From Agromyces intestinalis (GTDB taxonomy: Bacteria > Actinomycetota > Actinomycetes > Actinomycetales > Microbacteriaceae): 64,000 bases of DNA. The notes under the pieces are model-generated. The model was given only the letters and a program-made list of their open reading frames with translations. It was not told where the DNA came from and did no database searches. How positions within the stretch are numbered: position 1 is the first letter of the stretch; each line of letters begins with the position of its first letter. The translations under genes were made by a program, and so were the position numbers. Positions 7,323-15,041 of this stretch are shown here, piece by piece. Location: the NCBI RefSeq assembly GCF_008365295.1, contig NZ_CP043505.1, positions 2,294,001 to 2,358,000 on the forward strand, read 5' to 3'.

Positions 7323-10300
7323 GTGAAGACACCGTCCGTCCTGAATCCGCGCCCATCGGGGCGCCTCACCGCGGGTGGCGTGCGTCGCCTGCTCGCCGGG
7401 CTCGTCGCCGCGGTGCTCGCCGTCGGCGGCGGCGTCATCGCCGCCGCGCCGGCTGCCGCCGAAGCGACCGGCCCCTCGATCGTCGTCACCGAGGCCCCCC
7501 GCGAGGGCGGCAGCGTGACGGTGACCGGCACCGGCTTCGCGGCCGACGACACCGGCGTGTACGTCGGCATCGGCGCCGCGTCGGGCGCGAACTTCTACAC
7601 CGCCGGCATCGGCGAGGCCGGCACCGTGTGGGTCGCGACCGGGCTGGAATCCACCCCGGCTCGAGCACCGATGGCCGACGACGGATCGTTCACCGTGCAG
7701 CTGGCGGCGCCGCCGGTGGACTCGGGCGACCTGGCCGTCTTCACCTCGAAGGCGCACGGCAAGGGCTTCGCCGACCCGTCGCAGAACACGAAGACCGCGG
7801 TGGTCTACGCGGCGGCCGAGGAGCCGGGCGAGGGTGAGCCGGGCGAGGGCGGGCCGGGCGAGGGCGAGCCGGCGCCCTCGGTGCCGACGCTCACGCTCTC
7901 GAAGTCGACCGACCTCGCCGCCGAGGGCGAGACCGTCACGGTGACCGGCACGAACTACAACCCGGCGCAGGCGATGTACCTGACGCTGTGCAGCGATGTG
8001 CCGCTCGAGCAGGTGTCGTTCGCATTCATCTCCGCCGGGTGCACCGCGGGCGCGAAGCTCATCTCGCCGACGCCGCGCTCGTCGACGCAGGTCAAACTCG
8101 AGGCCGACGGCACGTTCACGACCGAGTTCACGATCACGTCGAAGGGTGACTCGACCGCGATCTACACGATCGCCGACCACACCGCCCAGGCCGACCGCAG
8201 CCAGGACGCGAAGGTCACGGTCACGTTCGCGAAGGCCAAGCCGGTGCTGACGCTGTCGAAGTCGACGGATCTTGCCGCTGAGGGTGAGACGGTGACGGTG
8301 ACGGGCCGCAACTACAACCCGGCGCAGCCGATCTACGTCGCCCTGTGCACCGACATTCCGCTCGAGCAGCTCTCGTTCGCGTTCATCTCGGCGGGGTGCA
8401 CGGCCGGTGCGAAGCAGGTGACGTCGAACCCGACGTCGTCGACGCAGGTGAAGTTCGAGGCCGACGGGTCGTTCACCACGGAGTTCGCGGTCACGTCGAA
8501 GGGCGCGTCGACGGCGGTCTACACGCTGGCGAACCACACCGCGATGGCCGACCGCAGCCAGGACGCGAAGGTCACCGTCACGTTCGCCGCGCCGGGAACC
8601 GACCCCGGCACGGATCCGGGAACCGACCCGGGCACGGATCCGGGAACCGACCCGGGCACGAACCCCGGCGCTCCCGCCCCGAAGCTCGCGGTCTCGCCGT
8701 CGGCGAAGGTCGACGCGACGAAGGCCAACGTCTTCACGATCACCGGCACCGGCTACACCGGCCCCGGCGCGCAGTTCGGCGCCTACGTGCTGCTCGGCGA
8801 GGCATCCGTCTGGAACGGAACCGGTCCCCTGCCGAGCGAGGGGTGGATCGCCCAGGCCTGGGTGAACCCCGCCCAGATCCGCGACGGCGCGTTCTCGACC
8901 ACGATCACCGTGCCCGCCGGCCGCCTCGCTCCGGCCACGTCGTACGTCGTCGCGAGCTCGGCCGCGCACGGGCTCTCGACCACCGACCGCTCGCTCGACG
9001 CGTTCGCGCCGTTCACGACCACGTCGGCCGGCACCTCGCCGACCGACCCGGGCACTCCGGGCGGGCCCGGCACGCCGACCGGCCCGGGCACGAAGCCCAC
9101 CACGCCGCCGGTCGTGCACCCGCCCGTGGTGCGCAGCGGGTCGCTGACCTGGGGTGTGCACTCGGCCTTCGCGAAGTACATCACCGGGCCGATCGCGCAC
9201 GGCAGCATCTCGGTGCAGGGTGGCGCGACCGCGTCGGGCGGCGAATTCCGCTTCGGTCAGGCCGGCGGCACGTTCAGCCCGATCACCGGGCTCGGCACCG
9301 CCGACTACGCCGGCACCGTGCGGTTCACCGGACACGGCGGGGTGCTCGACGTCTCGCTGTCGAACCCGACGCTGCGTGTCACCGGGCCGGGCTCGGGCGT
9401 GCTCGAGGTCACCGCGAACGGCAGCCGCGTCGACTTCGCGACGGTCGACCTCGGCCGCGCCGCGCGCTCGACGGTCGACGGGGCGACCATCTTCACCGAC
9501 GCGCCCGTGACGCTCACGGCCTCGGGTGCCGGGGTGTTTTCCGGCTACTACGGGGCCGGCGAACGGCTCGACCCGATCACCGCGGTGATCGGCACGCCCG
9601 GCGCAGCGCCCGCGGGAACGACCGGCACCGTGGCATCTGCCCCGGCCGCTGCGGCGGCCACCGCGCGTGAGATCCCCGCCGCACCGCCGGCGACGACCGG
9701 CATCGAACTCGACGCGCCGACGCTCGCGAAGCTCGTCGGCGGCGAGGTCGTCACGGTCTCGGTCAGCGGCTTCGAGCCGAACGAGGAGGACATCGCGGTC
9801 GTCGTGTACTCGACGCCCATCGTGCTCGCCCGCGACCTCACGGCCGACGCCGATGGCGTGGTCACCTGGACGGGCGCGCTGCCGGCCTCGCTCGAGCCGG
9901 GGCAGCACACGCTGACGTTCCAGGGCTCGGTCTCGCGCGGCCTCGTCATCACGGTGCCGCCGAAGCAGGCGGCCGGGGTGTGCCGCGTGGATGCCGCGAC
10001 CCTCGTCTGGGGCTTCAAGCAGAGCTTCCTCGCGTACGTCGAGGGCGGCATCGCGAACGGCGGCTGGCAGACCTCGGGTGCCGTGACCGAGGACGCCGCG
10101 GTGTTCACGTGGACGGCCGGCACGGGTGCGCTCGACCCCGCGAACGACGCCGGCATCGGCACGGGCGTGGTCGGGTTCACGGGCGCGATCGAGTTCACGG
10201 GCCACGATGGCGCGCTCGACACGACGGTCGCGAACCCGCGCATCGAGCTGTCGGCCGACGGCGCGTACCTGCTGCTGGATGTCACGGGCACGACCCAGGC

Positions 10301-10703
10301 GGGCGAACCGATCGACGTCGATGGCGTGCGGTTCGCCGAGCTCGACCTTGCTTCGGCCGAACTGCAGTCGACGGATGCCTCGCTGCAGGCGTCGGCCGTG
10401 CCCGCCACGCTCACCGCCGACGGCGCGGCGGCGTTCGGCACCTACCCGGCTGGCGAGGAACTCGACCCCGTGTCGTTCACGCTGCCGCTCGCAGCCGGGT
10501 GCGGCGAGGTCGTGGCGACGCCCGAGGCGACGGCCGAGGCGGAGCCCGTGACGGGCGGCGGCGACACCGCCGCTGCGGCCGGCTCGGCCGAGCAGCCGGT
10601 CGACGTCACCTGGATGTGGTGGGCCGGCGGCGCCGCGCTGATCGTGGCCGTGGGGGCGGCCGTGTTCGTGCTGGTTCGCCGTCGCGCCGTGCGAGCCGAG
10701 TAG
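7323..10703 (+). CDS. htaA: HtaA-type surface haem-binding protein with repeated stalk
   Basis: A 1126-residue secreted, membrane-anchored protein. The GTG at 7323 is preferred: GGAGA lies 8 bp upstream, and it gives a signal peptide (RRLLAGLVAAVLAVGGGV, cleavage near AAPAAAEA, about residue 47). Two near-identical units of about 117 residues follow (about 189-305 and 308-425, each starting LTLSKSTDLAAEGETVTVTG), then a (GTDP)n linker at 8596-8664. Two HtaA domains follow at about 605-756 and 891-1058, each keeping the Tyr/His/Tyr haem-binding positions (AKYITG, FTGHGG, GYYGAGE; AYVEGG, FTGHDG, GTYPAGE). The C-terminus has one membrane helix and an RRR tail with no LPxTG. As in Corynebacterium it should pass haem to HmuT; here it is divergent from hmuTUV rather than in the same operon. 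Confidence 0.9.
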   Translation: MKTPSVLNPRPSGRLTAGGVRRLLAGLVAAVLAVGGGVIAAAPAAAEATGPSIVVTEAPREGGSVTVTGTGFAADDTGVYVGIGAASGANFYTAGIGEAGTVWVATGLESTPARAPMADDGSFTVQLAAPPVDSGDLAVFTSKAHGKGFADPSQNTKTAVVYAAAEEPGEGEPGEGGPGEGEPAPSVPTLTLSKSTDLAAEGETVTVTGTNYNPAQAMYLTLCSDVPLEQVSFAFISAGCTAGAKLISPTPRSSTQVKLEADGTFTTEFTITSKGDSTAIYTIADHTAQADRSQDAKVTVTFAKAKPVLTLSKSTDLAAEGETVTVTGRNYNPAQPIYVALCTDIPLEQLSFAFISAGCTAGAKQVTSNPTSSTQVKFEADGSFTTEFAVTSKGASTAVYTLANHTAMADRSQDAKVTVTFAAPGTDPGTDPGTDPGTDPGTDPGTNPGAPAPKLAVSPSAKVDATKANVFTITGTGYTGPGAQFGAYVLLGEASVWNGTGPLPSEGWIAQAWVNPAQIRDGAFSTTITVPAGRLAPATSYVVASSAAHGLSTTDRSLDAFAPFTTTSAGTSPTDPGTPGGPGTPTGPGTKPTTPPVVHPPVVRSGSLTWGVHSAFAKYITGPIAHGSISVQGGATASGGEFRFGQAGGTFSPITGLGTADYAGTVRFTGHGGVLDVSLSNPTLRVTGPGSGVLEVTANGSRVDFATVDLGRAARSTVDGATIFTDAPVTLTASGAGVFSGYYGAGERLDPITAVIGTPGAAPAGTTGTVASAPAAAAATAREIPAAPPATTGIELDAPTLAKLVGGEVVTVSVSGFEPNEEDIAVVVYSTPIVLARDLTADADGVVTWTGALPASLEPGQHTLTFQGSVSRGLVITVPPKQAAGVCRVDAATLVWGFKQSFLAYVEGGIANGGWQTSGAVTEDAAVFTWTAGTGALDPANDAGIGTGVVGFTGAIEFTGHDGALDTTVANPRIELSADGAYLLLDVTGTTQAGEPIDVDGVRFAELDLASAELQSTDASLQASAVPATLTADGAAAFGTYPAGEELDPVSFTLPLAAGCGEVVATPEATAEAEPVTGGGDTAAAAGSAEQPVDVTWMWWAGGAALIVAVGAAVFVLVRRRAVRAE

Positions 10704-10723
10704 CCCCGGCACGCCCACCGCGC

Positions 10724-10764
10724 GACAGGGGCCTCCCGGCTGCATCAGCCGGCGGGGCCCCCGT
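10724..10764. terminator. Hairpin terminator of htaA
   Basis: Arms GGGGCC ... CGGCTG (10728-10743) and CAGCCG ... GGGGCCCC pair around a CAT loop, 20 bp after the htaA stop, with no T-run. A C-rich stretch (CCCCGGCACGCCCACC) lies between stop and hairpin. Confidence 0.6.
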
Positions 10765-10767
10765 CGC

Positions 10768-10816
10768 GTTCGGTGCGGGAGTCGGGTTCGGTGCGGGAGT
10801 CGGGTTCGGTGGGAGA
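10768..10816 (+). repeat. 18-bp G-rich tandem repeat
   Basis: The unit GTTCGGTGCGGGAGTCGG occurs at 10768-10785 and 10786-10803, with a partial third copy to 10816. It follows the htaA hairpin directly and ends 8 bp before the next GTG start, so it forms the promoter/leader region of that gene. Confidence 0.8.
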
Positions 10817-10824
10817 ATGGACGG

Positions 10825-11229
10825 GTGAGCGACGCGCAGCACCCGAACGATCCGAACCAGCCGCTCGACCCCGAAGCGCTCGACCCCGAAGCGCTCGAGG
10901 TGGAGGCATTCGAGGCCGACGGGCCCGAGGTCGTCGCGGTCGAGACTGCGGTGACCGACGAGACGGTCGAGGTGCGCCGCGCTCCGCGTTACGGCGCGTT
11001 CCTGCTCGCCGGCGGCGTCGTCGGCGCGCTCGTCGCGCTCATCCTCACGTTCGCGTTCCCCGAGAACGACCAGTTCGACCGCGGGCAGGTGTTCGGATTC
11101 CTGCTGCTCGCGCTCGGCGCGGTCGGCGTCGGCATCGGCGCGCTCGTGGCGCTGCTCATCGACCGCTCGCTCTCGCGTCGCGGCGGCCGCGCCATCGTCG
11201 AGCACGAGTCGACGCACCGCACCGACTGA
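10825..11229 (+). CDS. Small two-helix membrane protein of unknown function
   Basis: A 134-residue protein starting at GTG 10825. The first 50 residues are acidic and Pro/Glu/Asp-rich (repeated LDPEALDPEAL), then come two membrane helices (about 55-77 and 92-114) and a short basic tail. No catalytic motif is visible. The acidic N-tail followed by two helices suggests an inner-membrane protein with a cytoplasmic acidic domain. The upstream 18-bp tandem repeats run to within 8 bp of the start; a GAGAAT hexamer 6 bp before the GTG could be a weak leaderless -10. I do not recognise the family. Confidence 0.7.
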   Translation: MSDAQHPNDPNQPLDPEALDPEALEVEAFEADGPEVVAVETAVTDETVEVRRAPRYGAFLLAGGVVGALVALILTFAFPENDQFDRGQVFGFLLLALGAVGVGIGALVALLIDRSLSRRGGRAIVEHESTHRTD

Positions 11230-11260
11230 GCGTGCCGCCCCGGCTCCCTCGAGTCCGCCT

Positions 11261-11323
11261 CAGCGCCACTTCGGCGTTCTCCGCGGCAGCGGGTCTGGCG
11301 CAATCGGCCGCCGACTGGCGCAG
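11261..11323. repeat. Intergenic repeat cluster B (TGGCGCA family)
   Basis: Contains CAGCGCCACTTCGGCG (11261-11276), TCTGGCGCAATCGGC (11294-11308) and ACTGGCGCAG (11314-11323): the same word in both orientations as clusters at 3478-3540 and 12675-12737. It lies in the short gap before the MFS gene. Confidence 0.6.
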
Positions 11324-11346
11324 CGCGTCGATCAACGGAGAGATGC

Positions 11347-12585
11347 GTGCAAGCATGGCTCGTGCCCTCTCGGCGTGAGCGTCCCGAGTTCCGGCCCGGC
11401 GGCGTCCGCCACGTCGCCGGCGGCATCCTCGCGCTGTCGATCGCGACGTTCCTCGCCATCACCACCGAGTTGCTGCCGGTCGGGTTGCTGCCGCTCATCG
11501 GCGACGAACTCGGCATCTCCGAGGGCGTCACCGGGCTCCTCGTCACCGTGTACGCATTCATGGTGGCGGTGCTCGCGCTGCCGCTCACCCTGCTCACCGC
11601 GCGCGTGCCGCGCAAGGCGCTGCTGCTCGCCACGCTCGTCGCGTACGCGGCGAGCAACGCGCTCGGGGCGCTCGCGCCCGACTTCGCGTACCTCGCGGCG
11701 GGCCGCGCGCTCGGCGGACTCGCGCACGCCCTCTTCTTCTCGGTGGCCATCGGGTACGGCGCCCGCCTCGTGCGCCCCGAACATACGGGCCGCGCACTCG
11801 CCCTGATCACCGCCGGCGCCTCCGCCGGATTCGTGCTCGGCGTGCCGCTCTCGACCTCGCTGGGTGCGGCACTCGGCTGGCGGGCGTCGTTCTGGCTGCT
11901 GGCCGCCGGCTGCACGGTCACCGTGCTCGTGGTCGCGCTGCTGCTGCCGCCCGTGCCCGGAGGCGGTGCGCCGCACGGCGGGCTGGGCCGCGCGTCGCGG
12001 CGCACGCGGCTCGGCGTCGTGGTCGGAGTGAACACCGTCGTCTACCTCGGGCAGTACACCGTGTACACCTACATCGCGGTGCTGCTGCTGGCGGCAGGGC
12101 TGCCGCTCGCCGGACTCGGCCCCGCGCTGCTCGCGCTCGGTGCGCTCGGCCTCATCGGCACCTGGTTCGCCGCGGTCACGCTCGACCGAAGGCCGCGGGC
12201 GGGCACGTTGCTCGCACTCGTGCTGATCGTCGTCGCGCTCGTGGGGTTGGGCTTCGCGTTCCCGGCGCTGATCGGCGTGCTCACGGCGACCGCGGTCTGG
12301 AGCGCAGCCTTCGGCGGCATCGCATCGATGATGCAGACGGCGGCGATCCGCACCGCCGGCGCGAGCCCCGACGTCATCGGGGCCCTCGTGAACGCCAGCG
12401 CGAATGTCGGCATCGGGGCCGGCGCCGCACTCGGCGCCGCCGTGCTCGCATGGCCCGGGCTCGAGTGGCTGGCATTCACGGGCGCCGCACTGGTGCTCGT
12501 CGGCACGACGGCGGCGTTCGTGGCACGCGAATCGTTCCCGCCGCTCGCCCCCGGCGCCGAGCGGACCGAGCGCGCAGAGCCCTGA
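11347..12585 (+). CDS. MFS drug/sugar exporter, DHA1 (AraJ/YdhP-like) type
   Basis: A 412-residue twelve-helix transporter of the inner membrane. The first helix carries SIATFLAITTELLPVGLLP and the next the LLVTVYAFMVAVLALPLTLLTARVPRK loop (motif A), typical of the AraJ/YdhP/sugar-efflux branch of DHA1 drug:proton antiporters. RALGGLAHALFFSVAIGYGARLV and AGASAGFVLGVPLSTSLG correspond to helix 4-5 motifs B and C of exporters. The start is a GTG at 11347 with GGAG 6-7 bp upstream. No adjacent regulator is seen; the gene stands alone and is convergent with purF. Substrate unknown. Confidence 0.88.
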   Translation: MQAWLVPSRRERPEFRPGGVRHVAGGILALSIATFLAITTELLPVGLLPLIGDELGISEGVTGLLVTVYAFMVAVLALPLTLLTARVPRKALLLATLVAYAASNALGALAPDFAYLAAGRALGGLAHALFFSVAIGYGARLVRPEHTGRALALITAGASAGFVLGVPLSTSLGAALGWRASFWLLAAGCTVTVLVVALLLPPVPGGGAPHGGLGRASRRTRLGVVVGVNTVVYLGQYTVYTYIAVLLLAAGLPLAGLGPALLALGALGLIGTWFAAVTLDRRPRAGTLLALVLIVVALVGLGFAFPALIGVLTATAVWSAAFGGIASMMQTAAIRTAGASPDVIGALVNASANVGIGAGAALGAAVLAWPGLEWLAFTGAALVLVGTTAAFVARESFPPLAPGAERTERAEP

Positions 12586-12639
12586 CGCGAGCACTGCGTC
12601 ATGACGCCGGCGCTGCGGTGACCGCGGGGCGTGACATCC

Positions 12640-12809
12640 GCCCGCCGTCCCTCCCCGTCCGGCTCTGCTCGGCTCCGCGCCAGCAGGGCGCCCGCCGCGC
12701 CAGCCCGAGTGGCGCACTGGTCGCCGAAATGGCGCAGAGCGTCGGTGCGTGTGACGCGGGCGCGGGCGAGCGACGCGGGCGCGGGCGAGCGGCGCGGGCG
12801 CGGGCGAGC
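12640..12809. repeat. Convergent-junction module C: C-tract, TGGCGCA dyads, 19-bp G-rich tandem
   Basis: Between the MFS gene and purF (convergent). A C-rich stretch (12640-12660) is followed by GCGCCAG words (12677, 12698) and TGGCGCA words (12709, 12730), then three 19-bp units of GACGCGGGCGCGGGCGAGC at 12753-12771, 12772-12790 and 12791-12809 (last with one change). The G-rich tandem ends 4 bp from the purF stop, so on the purF sense strand it is a C-rich tract directly after the stop codon. Confidence 0.7.
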
Positions 12810-12813
12810 CCGC

Positions 12814-14271
12814 TCAGCTGAGCTGGGTGCGCTCCACCCACTCGAGATACTCCTCGGTGACCGTGCCCGTGACGTAGTCGCCCGTGAAGCACGACAGGTC
12901 GAGTTCGGTGATCGAGGTGCCCTCGGTGATCGCCGCCTGCAGGTCGGCGACCTCCTGGTAGATCATGTGGTCGGCGCCGAGTTCGGTGGCGATCTCGGGG
13001 ATCTTGCGCCCGTGCGCGATGAGCTCGCGCCGCGACGGCATGTTGATGCCGTACACGTGCGGGAACCGCACCGGCGGAGCCGCCGACGTGAACGTCACCT
13101 TGTTGGCGCCGGCGTCGCGCGCCATCTGCACGATCTGCTGCGACGTGGTGCCGCGCACGATCGAGTCGTCGACGATGAGCACGTTCTTGCCCTTGAACTC
13201 GGTGCCCATCGCGTTCAGCTTCTGGCGCACCGACTGCTTGCGCTGCGCCTGCCCGGGCATGATGAACGTGCGGCCGACGTAGCGGTTCTTGTAGAAGCCC
13301 TCGCGGTACTCGATGCCGAGCTTCTGCGCGACGTTCATCGCCGAGGGCCGCGACGAGTCGGGGATCGGCATGACCACGTCGATGTCGCCGAGCGGCATGT
13401 GGGTCGCGATCGTGTTCGCGAGCCGGTCGCCCATGCGCAGCCGCGCCTCGTAGACCGAGATGCCGTTCATGACCGAGTCGGGGCGGGCGAGGTAGACGTA
13501 CTCGAACGAGCAGGGAATGAGCCGCGGGTCGCGCGCGCACTGGCGCGTGAACAACTCGCCGTCGAGCGAGATGAAGACGGCCTCGCCGGGCGCGACGTCG
13601 CGCACGATCTCGTAGTCGCCGTTCTCGAGCACGAGCGACTCGCTGGCGACGATCCACTCGGGCTTCCCGGCATCCGTGTACCGACGACCCAGGATGAGCG
13701 GCCGGATGCCGAACGGATCGCGGAACGCGAGCAGGCCGTACCCGGCGATGAGCGAGATCACCGCGTACGAGCCCTCGACGCGCTCGTGCACCTGGGTGAC
13801 GGCGTCGAAGACCTGGTCGGGGTCGAGCTCCATGCCCTTGATCTGCCCCTGCAGCTCGGTGGCGAGCACGTTGAGCAGCATCTCGGTGTCGCTCGTCGAG
13901 TTCACGTGGCGGCGGTCGATCGAGAACAGGTCGCTCGAGAGCTCGCGCGTGTTGGTGAGGTTGCCGTTGTGCACGAGGATGATGCCGTACGGCGCGTTCA
14001 CGTAGAACGGCTGCGCCTCTTCTTCGCGCTCCGCGGCGCCCTTGGTCGTGTAGCGCACATGGCCGAGGCCGATGTTGCCGATCAGCGAGCGCATGTCGCG
14101 CGTACGGAACGCCTCGCGCACCTGCCCGCGCGCCTTCGCCATGTGGAAGACGGGGCCGTCGGCGGTCGCGATGCCGGTCGAGTCCTGACCCCGGTGCTGC
14201 AGGAGGAGGAGGCTGTCGTAGATCTGCTGGTTGACCGGTTCGGTGGAGACGATGCCGACGATGCCGCACAT
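12814..14271 (-). CDS. purF: Amidophosphoribosyltransferase (glutamine PRPP amidotransferase)
   Basis: PurF makes phosphoribosylamine from PRPP and glutamine, the committed purine step. The correct start is the ATG at 14271 giving MCGIVGI: Cys2 becomes the N-terminal Ntn-hydrolase nucleophile after Met removal, and GAGGAG lies upstream. The frame's extra 37 upstream codons are not coding. The 485 residues comprise the glutaminase domain (HRGQDSTGIAT, VHNGNLTN, STSDTEMLL) and the phosphoribosyltransferase domain with the PRPP loop VLIVDDSIVRGTTS. Length and motifs are normal. It is convergent with the MFS gene. Confidence 0.97.
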   Translation of the reverse strand: MCGIVGIVSTEPVNQQIYDSLLLLQHRGQDSTGIATADGPVFHMAKARGQVREAFRTRDMRSLIGNIGLGHVRYTTKGAAEREEEAQPFYVNAPYGIILVHNGNLTNTRELSSDLFSIDRRHVNSTSDTEMLLNVLATELQGQIKGMELDPDQVFDAVTQVHERVEGSYAVISLIAGYGLLAFRDPFGIRPLILGRRYTDAGKPEWIVASESLVLENGDYEIVRDVAPGEAVFISLDGELFTRQCARDPRLIPCSFEYVYLARPDSVMNGISVYEARLRMGDRLANTIATHMPLGDIDVVMPIPDSSRPSAMNVAQKLGIEYREGFYKNRYVGRTFIMPGQAQRKQSVRQKLNAMGTEFKGKNVLIVDDSIVRGTTSQQIVQMARDAGANKVTFTSAAPPVRFPHVYGINMPSRRELIAHGRKIPEIATELGADHMIYQEVADLQAAITEGTSITELDLSCFTGDYVTGTVTEEYLEWVERTQLS

Positions 14272-14358
14272 GCGAGCGATGGCTCCTCGAGGTGGGGGTT
14301 CAGGTCGTCCGATTGGACGTTCCATCCTCCCATACGCGCGCGTGTGAGCCGGCTGAAC

Positions 14359-14402
14359 GCCGCCTGCTGCGCACCTGAGCATTCGGATGCGCAGCGGGCG
14401 GC
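14359..14402. terminator. Large imperfect hairpin between the AhpD-like gene and purF
   Basis: GCCGCCTGCTGCGCA (14359-14373) pairs with TGCGCAGCGGGCGGC (14388-14402) with one mismatch. GC-rich quasi-tandem GCCGGCGCGTCGG words follow at 14441-14472. It lies upstream of purF and downstream of the AhpD-like gene, so it may terminate the latter. Confidence 0.5.
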
Positions 14403-14472
14403 GGTCGGATGTCGCGGGGCCGCCGAGCGGGCCGGCATCAGGCGCGCCGGGCCGGCGCGTCGGGCCGGCGCG

Positions 14473-14994
14473 TCAGGCCGCGCGGAGCTTCGGCCGCCAT
14501 CCGCGGGTCGCGACGGCGAGCTCGTTCCACGCATTGATCGAGACCAGCAGGGCGAGCAGCGCCGCGAGCTCGTCATCGCTGAAGTGCGCGGATGCCTCGT
14601 GCCACACGGCGTCGGGAACATGCGTCTCGCTCAGCCGCGTGACCGAGTCGGTGAGGGCGAACGCCGCGCGCTCGCGGGCGGTGAAGAAGTTCGACTCCTC
14701 CCAGACCGCCACTGCGAACAGACGCTGGTCGTGTTCGCCCCGTTCGAGCGCGTCGCGCGAGTGCAGGTCGACGCAGTACGAGCAGCCATTCAGCTGCGAG
14801 GCGCGCAGGCGCACGAGTTCACGGATGAGCGGTTCGATGCCGGCGCGGTCGGCTTCGGCCACGGCCGCCTCGTCGAGGGCGCTCACCGCGCGGGAGAAGG
14901 CGGGGGCGACGCCGTCGAAGTCGAGGCGGCGCCGCGGCGCGATGGGGGAGGCGGGGTCGGTTCGGGTGTCGGTCGGATCGGTGGTGATGGTCAT
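14473..14994 (-). CDS. Carboxymuconolactone decarboxylase/AhpD-family protein
   Basis: A 173-residue cytosolic protein of the AhpD-like all-helical fold. The motif RASQLNGCSYCVDLHSRDA contains the CxxC and distal His of peroxidase-type AhpD proteins, so a thiol-dependent peroxide-reducing role is likely, rather than lactone decarboxylation. EESNFFTARERAAFALTDSVTRL is the matching C-terminal half. The ATG at 14994 is preceded on the sense strand by TAGCGT seven bases upstream, consistent with a leaderless transcript. It is divergent, 47 bp apart, from a MocR-type regulator that probably controls it. Confidence 0.85.
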   Translation of the reverse strand: MTITTDPTDTRTDPASPIAPRRRLDFDGVAPAFSRAVSALDEAAVAEADRAGIEPLIRELVRLRASQLNGCSYCVDLHSRDALERGEHDQRLFAVAVWEESNFFTARERAAFALTDSVTRLSETHVPDAVWHEASAHFSDDELAALLALLVSINAWNELAVATRGWRPKLRAA

Positions 14995-15041
14995 GTCGTC
15001 GACGCTACGGAGCGGCCGTTGCGCTGGTAACGTCCATTCGC

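Noticed and set aside
8596..8664. GTDPGTDPG-coding repeats in htaA as a CRISPR array or assembly artefact
   Set aside because: Units are 12 bp in frame with no spacers and encode a linker between surface domains.
9130..10703. Sortase signal (LPxTG) in HtaA
   Set aside because: The C-terminus has a membrane helix and RRR tail but no LPxTG or LAxTG motif; only the 37533-40418 protein has LASTG.
7098..10745. A 1215-codon open frame antisense to htaA, and many other long Arg/Ala-rich frames opposite real genes
   Set aside because: Typical shadow frames of a GC-rich genome: composition Arg/His/Gly/Val-rich, no motifs, and complete overlap with well-recognised genes.
14272..14472. Purine riboswitch upstream of purF
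   Set aside because: No conserved three-way junction core; the region is a GC-rich imperfect hairpin with quasi-tandem repeats.
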